From: Paramecium pentaurelia | Taxonomy: Eukaryota; Ciliophora; Oligohymenophorea; Peniculida; Parameciidae | Length of the DNA: 64,000 bases | Assembly: GCA_905183005.1 (NCBI GenBank) | Contig: CAJJDO010000001.1 | Location: 191,836-255,835, forward strand | Direction: 5' to 3' | Shown: in pieces, positions 49,849 through 62,108 of the stretch | Position numbering within the stretch: position 1 is the stretch's first letter | Layout of the letters: every line of letters begins with the position of its first letter | Translations under genes and position numbers: made by a program | Notes under the pieces: model-generated | Databases searched by the model: none | What the model was told of the DNA's origin: nothing | Seen by the model: the letters and a program-made list of their open reading frames with translations, nothing else

Positions 49849-50960
49849 TAATAATATTTTAGGATTATTGTTTCTTTATGAAAAATTCTAAGTCTTCATT
49901 GTTTAATATATTAGCTTGAAAATATAATATTTATAATTTATGAATAATTATTCCAGAGATCCACCAAGCAAAATTTTGCTTCTTGTTATAACCTAACTAT
50001 CTCCAACCTTTCCTCTTTGTAATGATCTTCTATTTTAACAATTCACTAAATATGGTGATATTAAGAAAATTCTTATTTTCGAAAGAGGTAAGGCAAACAA
50101 AGCTTTTGTTGAATATTATGATGTGAAACATGCAATAGAAGCAAGAAAGGAAAAACTTGGAAAATATTTAGCTGAAGGTGAAGGAAAGTAGATATATTTT
50201 AATAAATATAGGCTTACCATCCATTTTTCTCGCCTTAAAAATCTAGATTTAGAAGTTGTAGATAAATCACGAGGAACAAATTACACTTAAGCAAGTAGCA
50301 CAAATTCAGAATCCATGAAGCATTCTAACACTGATGATCCCAACGTACTTAGACAATAGATTGAATTATTCACTCGCACTTTCACACAAACTTCTTAACG
50401 AAATCTCAATTCTACCAGAAATGATGAAATTAATAATTTATTGAATTCAGATTCTGATGATGATATTGATATCTTGAAATAATAAAAATAACAAGGACCA
50501 TAAATTAATTAGGATGTTAAAAATATGATTACTCAAAAACCATCTTAAATTATTTAAGTTACATCAATTGATGATAGAGTTACTGCTAAAATGCTTTATA
50601 ATATTTTTAACAAATTTGGAAATGTGGAAGAACTTCTATTAGAAAAATAAATGTAAAGAGCCTTTGTCAGATATTAAACTATAGAATTTGCTCAAATTGG
50701 CAAAGAATATTTAAATAATATTTAATTTTTTGATCAATAAGTAATCAAAATATATATTAAACTTTAAGTGGCGAATTTCTTATCGTCCTTTATAACAATT
50801 AGAGCCATCTACTATTTCAGATGAATATATGATATATTATAATCCAAATGGACCAAAAGTGATTGTTCCATTATCTAAAACTATTATTCTTAGTGGTGTT
50901 ACTGAAGCTATGGAAATATCAGAGATGATGAGACTTGTTGCTAAAGTCACTGGTAATATA
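49849..50960. repeat. Exact 1,112-base direct repeat, copy 1 (ends at N)
   Basis: Identical to 50962-52073 (offset 1,113) as far as I could compare. It ends flush with the N at 50961, and copy 2 begins at the very next base, which is the pattern of unmerged overlapping contigs. Confidence 0.92.
49940..50960 (+). CDS. PTB/hnRNP-L-like protein, copy cut at assembly gap
   Basis: The first 331 codons (exon 1 49940-50740, intron 50741-50768, part of exon 2) of the gene repeated intact at 51053-52217. It is broken off by the N at 50961 and is probably not a separate gene. Confidence 0.8.
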
Positions 50961-50961
50961 N
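50961..50961. other. Assembly gap (single N)
   Basis: One ambiguous base separates the two identical 1,112-base segments. Confidence 0.95.
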
Positions 50962-52073
50962 TAATAATATTTTAGGATTATTGTTTCTTTATGAAAAATT
51001 CTAAGTCTTCATTGTTTAATATATTAGCTTGAAAATATAATATTTATAATTTATGAATAATTATTCCAGAGATCCACCAAGCAAAATTTTGCTTCTTGTT
51101 ATAACCTAACTATCTCCAACCTTTCCTCTTTGTAATGATCTTCTATTTTAACAATTCACTAAATATGGTGATATTAAGAAAATTCTTATTTTCGAAAGAG
51201 GTAAGGCAAACAAAGCTTTTGTTGAATATTATGATGTGAAACATGCAATAGAAGCAAGAAAGGAAAAACTTGGAAAATATTTAGCTGAAGGTGAAGGAAA
51301 GTAGATATATTTTAATAAATATAGGCTTACCATCCATTTTTCTCGCCTTAAAAATCTAGATTTAGAAGTTGTAGATAAATCACGAGGAACAAATTACACT
51401 TAAGCAAGTAGCACAAATTCAGAATCCATGAAGCATTCTAACACTGATGATCCCAACGTACTTAGACAATAGATTGAATTATTCACTCGCACTTTCACAC
51501 AAACTTCTTAACGAAATCTCAATTCTACCAGAAATGATGAAATTAATAATTTATTGAATTCAGATTCTGATGATGATATTGATATCTTGAAATAATAAAA
51601 ATAACAAGGACCATAAATTAATTAGGATGTTAAAAATATGATTACTCAAAAACCATCTTAAATTATTTAAGTTACATCAATTGATGATAGAGTTACTGCT
51701 AAAATGCTTTATAATATTTTTAACAAATTTGGAAATGTGGAAGAACTTCTATTAGAAAAATAAATGTAAAGAGCCTTTGTCAGATATTAAACTATAGAAT
51801 TTGCTCAAATTGGCAAAGAATATTTAAATAATATTTAATTTTTTGATCAATAAGTAATCAAAATATATATTAAACTTTAAGTGGCGAATTTCTTATCGTC
51901 CTTTATAACAATTAGAGCCATCTACTATTTCAGATGAATATATGATATATTATAATCCAAATGGACCAAAAGTGATTGTTCCATTATCTAAAACTATTAT
52001 TCTTAGTGGTGTTACTGAAGCTATGGAAATATCAGAGATGATGAGACTTGTTGCTAAAGTCACTGGTAATATA
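50962..52073. repeat. Exact 1,112-base direct repeat, copy 2
   Basis: Second copy, continuous on the right with the end of the RNA-binding protein gene. Confidence 0.92.
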
Positions 52074-52217
52074 TCTCTAATAATACTAGAAATCAAAATT
52101 ATATCTGCTGATAGTTTAGAAATAACTATGATTAATATTTCAGAAACTCTAAAAATCATAGCAGTATTCTCTGACTATGAATACAAAAATTAAAAATTGA
52201 TTATTTCTATAAAATGA
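51053..52217 (+). CDS. PTB/hnRNP-L-like RNA-binding protein
   Basis: 378 residues. RRM 1 at ~10-105: KILLLVITQLSP as first strand, FTKYGDIKKILIF, KANKAFVEYYDVKHAIEARK, and the PTB-like end YRLTIHFSRLKNLDLEVVDK, comparable to LRIDFSKLTSLNVKYNNDKS of PTBP1. A Ser/Asp-rich linker follows, then RRM 2 (SQIIQVTSIDDRVTAKMLYN, FGNVEELLLEKQMQRAFVRY) at ~205-285, and a degenerate third module after residue 290. A 28-base intron at 51854-51881 is needed to keep the frame. PTB-type proteins bind pyrimidine-rich RNA in splicing or RNA stability; the role here is inferred. Confidence 0.88.
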
Positions 52218-52433
52218 ATTAATTATCTACTATCATATATCTCTATTGATTGTAGTACTAAATCAATATTTTTTATGAGTATTTTCCAACTTAAGTGTTA
52301 TTTTTATATTTTTGCAACCCTTTAGAAATGGTAAAAATAAAGAAATTTTCAATTTCTAAACTAATGAAAAAATAGAATTTATTTTCTTAGTTCTAATATG
52401 GAAGATCCAAAATTTAAAATATAAAAATAAATA

Positions 52434-53762
52434 TCAAATATTAGTTAGATTTGATTTGTTAAGTTACTCTTTTCTTTATTATAAGTTTACAATTTTGTTT
52501 AAAAGGTACTATTATTTTAAGTCTTCTAATTACTAAATTTCATTTGCTCTTTTAAGGATTGAGATATTTAATTTATTTTTTTAAGGAGATGTATCAATTT
52601 AATTTAATATATTTGATAACTCTACTGATTTAGGAGATTATTCATATAAATAATTATGCTATTGTGATGTTATTCTAGATGATTCTTGATAATCATATCT
52701 TTATTATTATTATCTTTCAGTTTATATTGAATTATAATTTTTATTATAATTAGTATTAGAATCAGACATAGATCTTATATTCTAAGAAAGACTAACATTA
52801 TACTATGGGAAATTATAACTTTAATTTTTTGATTATTTGTTTTCTAATTTATTTTAATTAAGATATTATTAATCGTTTTAGGGTCCAATTAGATTTAATA
52901 TTAGATCATTATCAGGAACAATATCATTTAAAGTTTCCCATGTAATAACAGAGGATTTTCTTGGTTAATTTGATTCTATTTAGGTATTTAGACTATAAGC
53001 TTATTTAATTGAAGGTTTATAGTATCCAATGTGTTAAATTACCTTTCTCTTTTAAAGATGTTATATTAATTAAATTTTTTAAGGATATTTTTCAAATAAT
53101 TCAGTTCCTCTTTTAAATTTAAGTTCAAATTGCAACTTTTATTTTATTTTTTTTTCTTTTTCATTATTTTTATAAGTTTCTTATTTTAATTTCCGTTGTC
53201 TTAAGATTTCTTTAATGAGAGTATCATCTTTAATATCAGGATGGAATAATTTAAATTAATATTGAAGTTGATCTTTATTAAATCTCTGTCTATCATCTTT
53301 CATCTAAAATGGTTTACCAAGTAATTACATTTTCTGTTAATTTTTTAACCAAATATCTAAACCAAGTTCTTAATAAAATTCACATAAATCAATTCCTCTA
53401 TAGAATGCTAATAAACTAAATAGTTATTAGAATTATTATAAATTGATGTTTTAACCATGAGTTGCACATTTCTTAAATAGATCTTGAAGTTCTTATTTAT
53501 TAAGGAATTTAATGTTAAAATCTCTACAAAAATGAAAAAATTTAGCTAAATTTAATTAATTACTCTCTTGGTATTATCTATCGAATGTTGCATTTACACC
53601 TATAGCATATGATTATTTAGAGTAGAAGTGAAAAATTTATTGAATTATAGTGTTATTAGTAGAATATGAATAGCTATTTCTTCTAGTATTCTATTCTTAA
53701 GTAGCAGTTGGAACATTTCTAAATAATGAACTCACTTCAGATTATTTATTTTTGTTTTTCAT
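52434..53762 (-). CDS. EF-hand-like fold protein with Gln/Asn-rich tail
   Basis: 442 residues in one exon. The N-terminal region (~35-150) contains FFHFCRDFNIKFLNKQELQD followed by INLQQFQQLFSLLAFYRGI, a helix-loop-helix pair of the kind seen in many ciliate proteins, but without the acidic residues of a calcium-binding EF-hand loop. The rest is charged, then Gln/Asn/Ser-rich, ending in a coiled coil (LEDLKQQYLLNKIVNLQQRK). No family name can be given. It is convergent with the RNA-binding gene; 52218-52433 between them holds nothing visible. Confidence 0.8.
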
Positions 53763-53903
53763 TTAAAATATATATTGATTAAAGTGAAATGATAGTATTT
53801 AATGAAAATATTGAAGGAATGATGTAAATAATGAATATATTAGATATTAAAATTAAGAGAAGGATTTGATTTAGATAAGAATAAAAATAATTTATTAATA
53901 AAT

Positions 53904-55446
53904 ATGAGACAAAAATCACAAACTGTTCATGAAGGAGGATTGAAAAAATTATAGACAGTAGATTATGAAAAATGCATATATAATTGTTTATTGATAAAAT
54001 AAAAATTTATTGGCAGAGGTCCAAGGTACATTTATTTGTTTAAGAATTAAATTTGTATAGGCAAGGTATATACTTATTTTATGATTTTGAGTCTCCTTTT
54101 GTTTAGATTCCTGAACGATAATTCTAAATCAATTAAGATATGAGAATATAATGGTCTTACAAGAAAAACCAATTAAAATCAGTAATATTTTAAGTAGGTG
54201 GAGAGTAATTTGAATATTTTGGTACCAATGAATAACTTAGAGAACTAAAATAAAAATGTGCTCTTTATGTATTTTAGGTCAAAATATAAGATGAATATCA
54301 GGCTGAGTCAATTTTAGGGAAAGGATCATATGCAACAGTTCTAGAATTATCAAATTTATAAACATAAAAATAGTATGCTGCAAAATGCATAGATTAACAA
54401 CGTATCAATGAGAAAAAAAATGGATATAAATAATTACTTTAAGAAATAGAGACTATGCGTATACTATCAGAAATAAAACATTAAAATATTCTATAATTAC
54501 ATGAACTTTATATAGGAAATTAAAATTACTATTTGGTAATGGAGTTGGCCAAAGGAGGATCGTTACTGTCATTGATGAAAAAGCGTTAAACACTATTTAG
54601 TAGAGCTGATATAAGAACAATAATGAAATAATTACTAGAAGGTTTAACATTTATTCACAGTCATAATATTATGCATAGAGATCTTAAACCAGAGAATATA
54701 TTGTTTATGAATAAAGATTTAGAATCATTGGTCATAGCTGATTTTGGATTAGCATAATCAGTAGATTCTCATCCTTATACATATCCAAAATGTGGTACTC
54801 CAGGATTTGTAGCTCCAGAAATTTTAGAATAAGATTCAGATTAAGCTAAATATTCAGTTCTTTGTGATATTTTTAGTGCTGGAGTGATTTTATATGTTCT
54901 GTAAATATGATATTGAGATATTAGATTGATAGGTGAACCATTATTTGAAAAGAAGGATAGAAAGGAATAATTAGAATTTAATAGAAAATGTGATATAAAT
55001 TTCAGTAAGTTTAGTCATGATCAATTAAATGATATAGAAAAAGATTTATTAATTAAGATGTTATCAAAGAATCCTGAATTTAGATGGTCAGCAAATAGTT
55101 TATTAAAACATAAATTTTTTGTTTCTGATGATTAAATAGAGAGTGAAATAGATTTCTATAAACTCAATAATATGGCCATGTATGATAAGCATAAGATATT
55201 AGTTTGAAGAAATCCATGATGCCAACATTTCTCAAAAATCCATTTATGTAGAATAATCTTAAGAATTAAAATACAACAAGAGATAAATCAATATCTCTTA
55301 TTAATAGATAAAGAAATTGCACTTTAGTTATGTAAACTAATTTAAGATTTGATAAATCCTCATAAGAATAGTTGAATATTGATTAAGTAGTTGGAATAGG
55401 TTCCTTTGGATTGTTTAAAGATGAAATTAACTAAACCAACTTTTGA
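53904..55446 (+). CDS. CAMK-like Ser/Thr kinase with PH-like N-terminal region
   Basis: 486 residues. The N-terminal ~115 residues (KFIGRGPRQGIYLFYDFESP...GGEQFEYFG) resemble the short beta-rich domain that precedes the kinase in several ciliate CAMK-like kinases. The kinase has GKGSYATV (~123), AAKCI Lys (~143), MHRDLKPENILF (~246), ADFGLA (~267) and a well-formed APE (VAPEIL). Introns: 54026-54060 (35 bases, long for this genome), 54901-54924 (24 bases, with in-frame TGA) and 55180-55202 (23 bases). The C-terminal ~85 residues are basic and Asn/Gln-rich and end with GIGSFGLFKDEINQTNF. All catalytic residues are present. The stop is 15 bases from the stop of the convergent TPR gene. Confidence 0.9.
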
Positions 55447-55461
55447 ATAATAATAAATTAA

Positions 55462-58400
55462 TCAAATTTATTTTTTACTCACTTTCTAAAATGGATTTAA
55501 TTTACAACTTTTTTATGAAGTACCTCTTTAACTTATACTGCTTTTATCTTAGAAATTTTGAATAATTGTGGCTTTTGATGAACTCTTTGATTTCTAAATT
55601 TTAAGAACTCTTTCACTAGGAGGTTATGTTCTTTATGATTCTAGAGTACTTGAAGCTAAATCTAAATATCTAGATGATGTTTATTGAGAAATCTCTATTT
55701 TCTTAACTTCTTAATTGATTTACTTTTATTTCTTCTTTTTTATTGTATTTTCATCAATATCTAAAATAAAGAATTTAGACTTTTTGCTTTTAATATTTTA
55801 TTAAGGAATATTTTCTTATTCTTATAATGTTTTTTATCCAAGAATTGATTGTTCAATAATTCTTTAATCTTCATTTTAATTAATTGATTGTACTTTTAAC
55901 ATTTCTTATAATCTCTTATCTTATAATTTCTATAAATCATCTTAATTTACTTTAATTTAATCTTCATATTTTCTTATACGTATTGATACATGATTCCCAA
56001 GTAAACAAGATTTACGAAATTCAGCCAATAATTTATTTTCTGATCGATGTATCTTCATTCTTTTCTTCATCTTTTATCCTCTTTAATTTATATAATCTAA
56101 ATCTTAAATCTTTTTAAACCATCTTTTTCTTACATTTCTAAATTTATCTATTAAATCCATAAGTTCTACCAATTAATAAAGAATTTTCACACCTGCCTTT
56201 TTAGATAATAATTAAAACTTATTATATTTTCTCTCTTCTTATATTATACTCCATTTCATAAATTACTAACAATCCTATATAAATGTATCTACCAAATTAA
56301 ATTATTTAATCAAATTCTCTGATTACTTTTATATTGCAAGAATACATATAATATATAAATAGCAACGCATTTAACAATATTCTTTATAAGGAAAAAACAA
56401 ATATTTCTCATATATACCAATAGCAAATTCAAATTATGTTTTTGCTTTTTCTAATTCTCCTTATTCTAAAAATATTTCCCCTATCTTTTCAATATTATGA
56501 CCATAACATTCATCCTTTTATATTTAAGAATATTATTTATGAATCTCTTAATATCTTTAAGATGCTAATTAAAAATCATTATTCTTCATAAAACCATTAG
56601 AATGTAATAATTTTGTACCAGTCTTCTGATTTAATGAATTATCCATATATAAAATAGAAGATACAAAGTAAACTTATTAAAAAAATGGTTTCATTTTATC
56701 ATAAATGCTTCTAACTTTTGTTTAATAATAAAACTCTTATGATTACATTCTATCATTATGTAAATGATAATCCTTAATTTAAGACATTATCAATTTTCTT
56801 TACTATTAAACAAAATACATTCTATTAAATGTTTATGTCTTAGAAATTGTATATGCTTTACTAGCTCTTGAATAAAATCTTAAAGCACTAAAATAAGAAT
56901 TACAATTTTAAAATACTCCTGCTAATAAGAATTCCAATTATGCAAAATTTTTATTATGTAAACATTATAATTTATTATCTCTATATAATTAATTTATTTT
57001 TCTAGCATAAAACCAACCTAATTTCAAAACCTAAGAAGATTCCTCATTTTCGATATAGATCTTAAAAATCATTAAAACTATTTCTATGACTTCATCTGAA
57101 AATTCATCATGTATAAGTTTTCTATATTCTATGGCTTTTTAAAGTGCTTTTAAAGCATTTTCTGGATCATTTAATTAACAAAATACAACACCTAAATCAT
57201 ATGCCAATTTAGATAAGTTATATGTAGCCATATTATGAAAATTAATTAAGACTCTTTAATGTTTTTCAGGTTCTTCCTTTTATTTTTATTCTTTTATAGC
57301 TTTTTTATTTGAATGCTCTTCTTACTACTTTTCTTTAATTTCTATCCATTTTTCCATCGGAAAATAATTATCATAAATAGTTTTACTCATTTAAAATGTT
57401 ATCATTGCAGATTAAATTTAGATTGTCTCTTGACAAATGATACCATATATATATAATGAATATCCAAAAAGTAAGGATGAAATGAGATTCCTTTTCATTT
57501 GAATATCAATAATAGAGAATATCATAGAATTAGCTTCATTTAATCTTGAATTAGCTAAACAATGTTCTACATTTGCTAATTGAATTATTACATGTTTTCT
57601 CATTTCAATTAATCCAGTTTATGAATGAATTGCTTTTTTAATCTTACGACGTAATAGAAATTTCTTTTATTATTATAATTAACTTATTTACAAGAGTCTA
57701 AGTAACACTACTTAAGGTTTTCTTGTAGAATATTACATTAATTATATTAAAACTAAAAAATGAGATGTTGACATTGATTTATCATCGTGTTTTTACACTA
57801 ATTAAATGGCTGGTTCAAGATCATTTTAGAATTATTATTTTCTAATATTTTCATCTAAAATTTCTTAAGATTTAGCTTAAGCCAAATATATTAAAGCTTA
57901 AACTTTATCAATAGAATATTTATCTTCTTTTTTAAGAAAGTTTTAACAATTTCTTAAAAAATTTCGATTCATTAATAAAGATGAATAATTCATTTCATTT
58001 TTTAATTATTCTCTTTATATATCTGTATTTTCTTTATTTTCCATTTATTTCATAGTTAAATTTTCAATATCTAATTCTAAATCAAAATTTTTTAATATAT
58101 TTTCTTGATCTTCTTCTTCACTTTAAGAAGATATATCAATTATATCCTCAAATTCATTTTAATTTTTCTTTTTTTATTTTTTCAAAAGATATTCATCTTT
58201 CTTTCTTTATTTTTATAATTACTCCATACTCATAATAAGACAATCCATTTAAGTGATGATACTCTTTAAATCTTCTAATGCTCTAATATATAAATTAAAT
58301 ATTACTATTCAATATTGTAATCATTTCCTAAAAGAGATCTATTTAAACCTATTTTAATAAAATCTAAAATGATTCTATCTTCAACTTCATCAAATATAGA

Positions 58401-59762
58401 GTCAGCATATAAAAGATAATCCTTATATCTAACTTCTGTTTCTGATTTAACTTTTTTCTTTCTCAATTTACTTATAGTTCTTTAGTTTTAACCTCTTGGA
58501 TTCTTAAATAATATAATAATGTCACAAATAGCTAAATAATCCTTAAGATAACATTTTCTAAAGGATGAAATTTTTGATTCACTAATACAATTAACTGATG
58601 ATTCAACATCAGCCTAAAATGGTATAAGTGAACTTATTCTTTAAAATGATTACAATTTAAATACTTTTAATCTCCTAAAATAGTATATATTACTTAAAGT
58701 AAAATTCAATCTATAAAGATATTTTGAATAACAGGAATATAAAATCTTAAGTAAACAATATGTTAATTTTAAAAGACATAAATCAGATAATTAAAGTTAC
58801 TCAAAATCTAAATGAGTATGTAGATCCTTTAGGGAATAGTTCATTCCTTAATAAAATAATAAAATCTTATAATATTGAGGACAATCTAAATGAGGAAGAT
58901 CATGAAATAGAAAATAGACTTCCTCAATATATACTAAATATTCTCTTAAATGAGGGAAATAGGTTTAAAGCATAAGATGAAATATAATGTTAAGAAATCT
59001 AGGATTAGTTTCAATATCAAAAACTTAAATGACCTCCATTAATTCATTTACTACATCATAATTTACTTCTGCTTTTGATCTATTTGTTAAATTTGGCTAT
59101 TTTATTAAGACAGTTGCTAAATCTGCAATCATTGCCCATCTCCTATTAACTACTCTCTTCTCTTAAGATGATGTAGACTTTTAATGACTCTTAAGTACTT
59201 ATCTTTATACTAATAATAATTATTGAAAAAAGTGTTGCTTTTTAAAATCACTTTCTTCTATGTTGAAATATTTGTCATTAGAAAAAAAACAATTATATCT
59301 TGCATGTCTTACTGCTTCTTAATATGTGAATGGATATAATTATAGATGTTAATGATTATCATTTACTTAAATTCCTTTTAAATCCACCATAATTTCAAAA
59401 TCTAAAAATGATGCTGATATCTATATTTTGTAAAATGAGGATGTATCCAATTTTATCAATTCTACTATAAATTATTTTATTTTCACATTATACTCTACTT
59501 TTAATAAATAATTTCTCTCATCTACCTTTTCAAATTCTCTTTTATGATGACTTGAATTCTTTACATGATGTTCTGTATTTACATTATATTATTTCTTTGA
59601 ATCATCACTGTTTATAATTTCTTAATCTGAATTTAAAGTTGTTCTTATTCGTTCTTATTGTCCTTCTTCTATTTATATTTACTGCTATTCAAAAACCGTT
59701 TATTCTATAATATTTTATATAATAGCATCATGTTAATTATGATTACTTAAACAACAACCCAT
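55462..59762 (-). CDS. Giant MGCC-acylated TPR-like protein
   Basis: 1,425 residues with a single frame-changing intron (58283-58305, 23 bases). The N-terminus MGCCLSNHNQ has the MGxxxS myristoylation pattern plus two Cys for palmitoylation, so membrane attachment is likely. Residues ~90-480 are helical (AEVNYDVVNELMEVIQVFDI; YLKDYLAICDIIILFKNPRG). An acidic and Lys-rich linker follows (~520-570). Residues ~700-1180 consist of helical pairs of TPR type (NLSKLAYDLGVVFCQLNDPE; IGEIFLEQGELEKAKTQFEF). A charged, Gln-rich tail follows. The phases of start, intron and stop agree. A plus-strand 90-codon frame inside it (58760-59032) is only an antisense shadow. No closer family was recognised; a membrane scaffold is an inference. 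Confidence 0.85.
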
Positions 59763-59957
59763 TTTTTTAAAAGAAGTAAGATCAATTTAAAAACAGTCTT
59801 ATTAATTAATATAATAAAAATTTATCTTCTTAACAAATGAGTCCAATTTTATAGATCTTAAGAATACATTCATTAAATAACAAAAGACTTATCAAAAATC
59901 AATATTCTAAAAAATATCTATTATTATTATATATTATTTGTTTAACGGTCACTTTGT

Positions 59958-60473
59958 ATGTTGAGAAAACAAAGGCAAAAGCTTATTAATAATGAGAATG
60001 AGAACCCATCTGAAAATTATGAATGTAAATTTAATGAATCCCCATAAAGACTTTACTAAGAAAGAAGAGCATAATAATGCTTAGAATAAATCAGTTCTCA
60101 ATTCCTCTTATCTAACACCTTTGATATTTATGCTGGTTGGAATGAAAAAGAAGAAAAGCCATATAAAAACTATCATAGACCAGTTTAGTCATAAAAATCT
60201 ACATTAGACTCATCTTTTAGAGTTAGAAGTCAAATAAGAACTGCTACTCCTAATCAGCGAAGATCAAAACGAACTCAATCTCATATGAAAGAAACTAAAA
60301 TTTTATTAGACATATGTCCTAAATAGTGTTTCAATTATCCTATACCTGCCTTTAAAACTAAATAATTCTCTTAAAAAGAATAAATTAAATATTTTCAAGG
60401 CTTTTATGAAAGAGATGGTAAATCGTATGATTGGATGAGTAATCTGCTATAAGTTAGGAAAATTAAAATGTGA
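59958..60473 (+). CDS. Hypothetical small basic protein
   Basis: 171 residues, one exon, rich in Arg, Lys, Gln and Ser, with SSQFLLSNTFDIYAGWNEKE and KSYDWMSNLLQ near the end. The aromatic-acidic patches look like short interaction motifs of cytoskeletal proteins, but no family was recognised. It is divergent from the TPR gene with 195 bases between the starts. Confidence 0.75.
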
Positions 60474-60474
60474 T

Positions 60475-60490
60475 TATATATATATATATA
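60475..60490. repeat. TA microsatellite
   Basis: A short TA tract immediately after the stop codon of the small basic protein gene. Confidence 0.7.
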
Positions 60491-61536
60491 AATAAATATA
60501 CTCACTTCATTATTTAATTATTATTAAAATAACTATTGTAAAATAAGACCTTAGATGATACAATAAATAATTGTTAATAATTAATAATAATATTAATTAA
60601 TATTTCTCTAAGAGAAATCATTAGTAGTCCATTAATAATTATTTTATTAAATGTATATCTCTACCTATACTTGTTGTTAATATTTAATCAACATCATCAT
60701 TTCCTATCTGATAATATGCTTATTTGTTTAATAAAATTTATTTTTATAAATTTACTTAATAATACTTTATATTTCATTATTGCTTTGTATTTTAAATTAT
60801 TAAGTATTATTGAAAGCAAAATATAAGTTTAAAATGAAGAGCACATTATTAAGACTATAAATTAAATTACTAAAATAACTTTTGAACATTTTGAAATAGA
60901 TCGTAAAAGTAAAGGAGATCCTTCGTTTTCCTTTAAAAACTAATTTAATCTATGGTTTAGGGTCTAAATTTTCAATAAAATAATGTGAGATTATTAAACC
61001 TAATCCAAAATCATGTAAATTATGATATTTTAAATTAAAAATAAATAATTACTTATATTATATTTTGATTGAAGAAAGTAGGTTATAATGGTTATGCTTT
61101 AAATCAGATAGTTCAAAATATTAAAATGATATTGGCAATAATCTAGGCAAAGAATTTCGTAAAGTAAATCTTAATTGCTTTTATTTGCAAATAATAATTA
61201 ATAAATAAATTAAGAATTTGTAAAATTTGAATTTAATATGAATTATTTAATTTATAAGATTGAATTTACTGATGAAATATCTAATCATTTTGAATGATAT
61301 ATTAATAATAATTATTATTATACATATAACTAATAATCCTTCTTAAAATATATATTATTAATTATGGAAGATACAATTAAAAAATAAACATGTCATTTAA
61401 AAAGACTTATTATTTGAACTAGAAATGTCATAATCTTAGAATTATGCTAAAGAAATATTATTAATTAAAATATTTAAAAAACTACTAAATTTATATAAAT
61501 GTATAATTTGTGAACTAACAGAAGTAATTAGATTTT
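60491..61536. other. Gene-poor region with possible relics
   Basis: About 1 kb of AT-rich sequence. Around 60833-60945 one frame reads NEEHIIKTINQITKITFEHF and continues for a further 15 residues, then stops without a start or continuation. From about 61405 another frame reads ~60 helical residues. These may be gene relics; nothing is supported as a gene. Confidence 0.4.
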
Positions 61537-61576
61537 ATGGGTTGTTTAGAAAAACAAATTAGAAGAATTAAAAGTT

Positions 61577-61918
61577 ATGATTTTTGATGAAATACCCTAT
61601 GATGATTCAAATCATAATGAAATCTACAATGAGAACTCCAATCATGAAATAATACTTTAATAATTGAAAAATTTAGCAACTACATAAGAAGCAAAGATTT
61701 ATAGTACATTTAATTAAGATTGGAAGGGTATTAATATGTAGTGATTTTGTATAGCTCAATTAGACCCATAAGTGAGATAATGGATGACTTAAGTGAGATA
61801 AAACTATTTCGAAACTTAAAAAAAGTCTTAAAAAGTGATTTAAAATATTTAACTCGAATCTTACTCATCAGATAATCAAACTGCTGATTTATAATTAGAT
61901 GACTACTTCTAACTGTGA
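61577..61918 (+). CDS. Small hypothetical protein
   Basis: 104 residues after removal of a 27-base intron (61728-61754) that contains an in-frame TGA. Reads MIFDEIPYDDSNHNEIYNEN ... QLDPQVRQWMTQVRQNYFET, polar and helical. The start is uncertain: a nearby ATG at 61537 in the +1 frame would give MGCLEKQIRRIK, another acylation-type N-terminus, but no intron joins it. No family was recognised. Confidence 0.55.
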
Positions 61919-62108
61919 AATAAGAAAATACTGTGTATTCTATTGTGATTCATTATAAATTCATGTAATTAAATTTCTTATGACTATTAAAACTCATCAT
62001 ATTTAAAAATTTATTCTAATTTTAAAGTAATTCTTTGATTATTATTGAATTATATAAAAAGTAATGTTCTTTATCAAAATCTGATATTAATAATATAAAA
62101 AATAACTG

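Noticed and set aside
54066..54106. Alternative intron of 26 or 41 bases in the kinase at 53904
   Set aside because: The 35-base GTA...TAG intron at 54026-54060 gives a better conserved N-terminal domain and the same downstream frame.
58760..59032. A 90-codon plus-strand frame that reads reasonably well in code 6
   Set aside because: It is antisense to the continuous TPR gene, whose frame runs from 59762 through this region in phase with its intron and stop.
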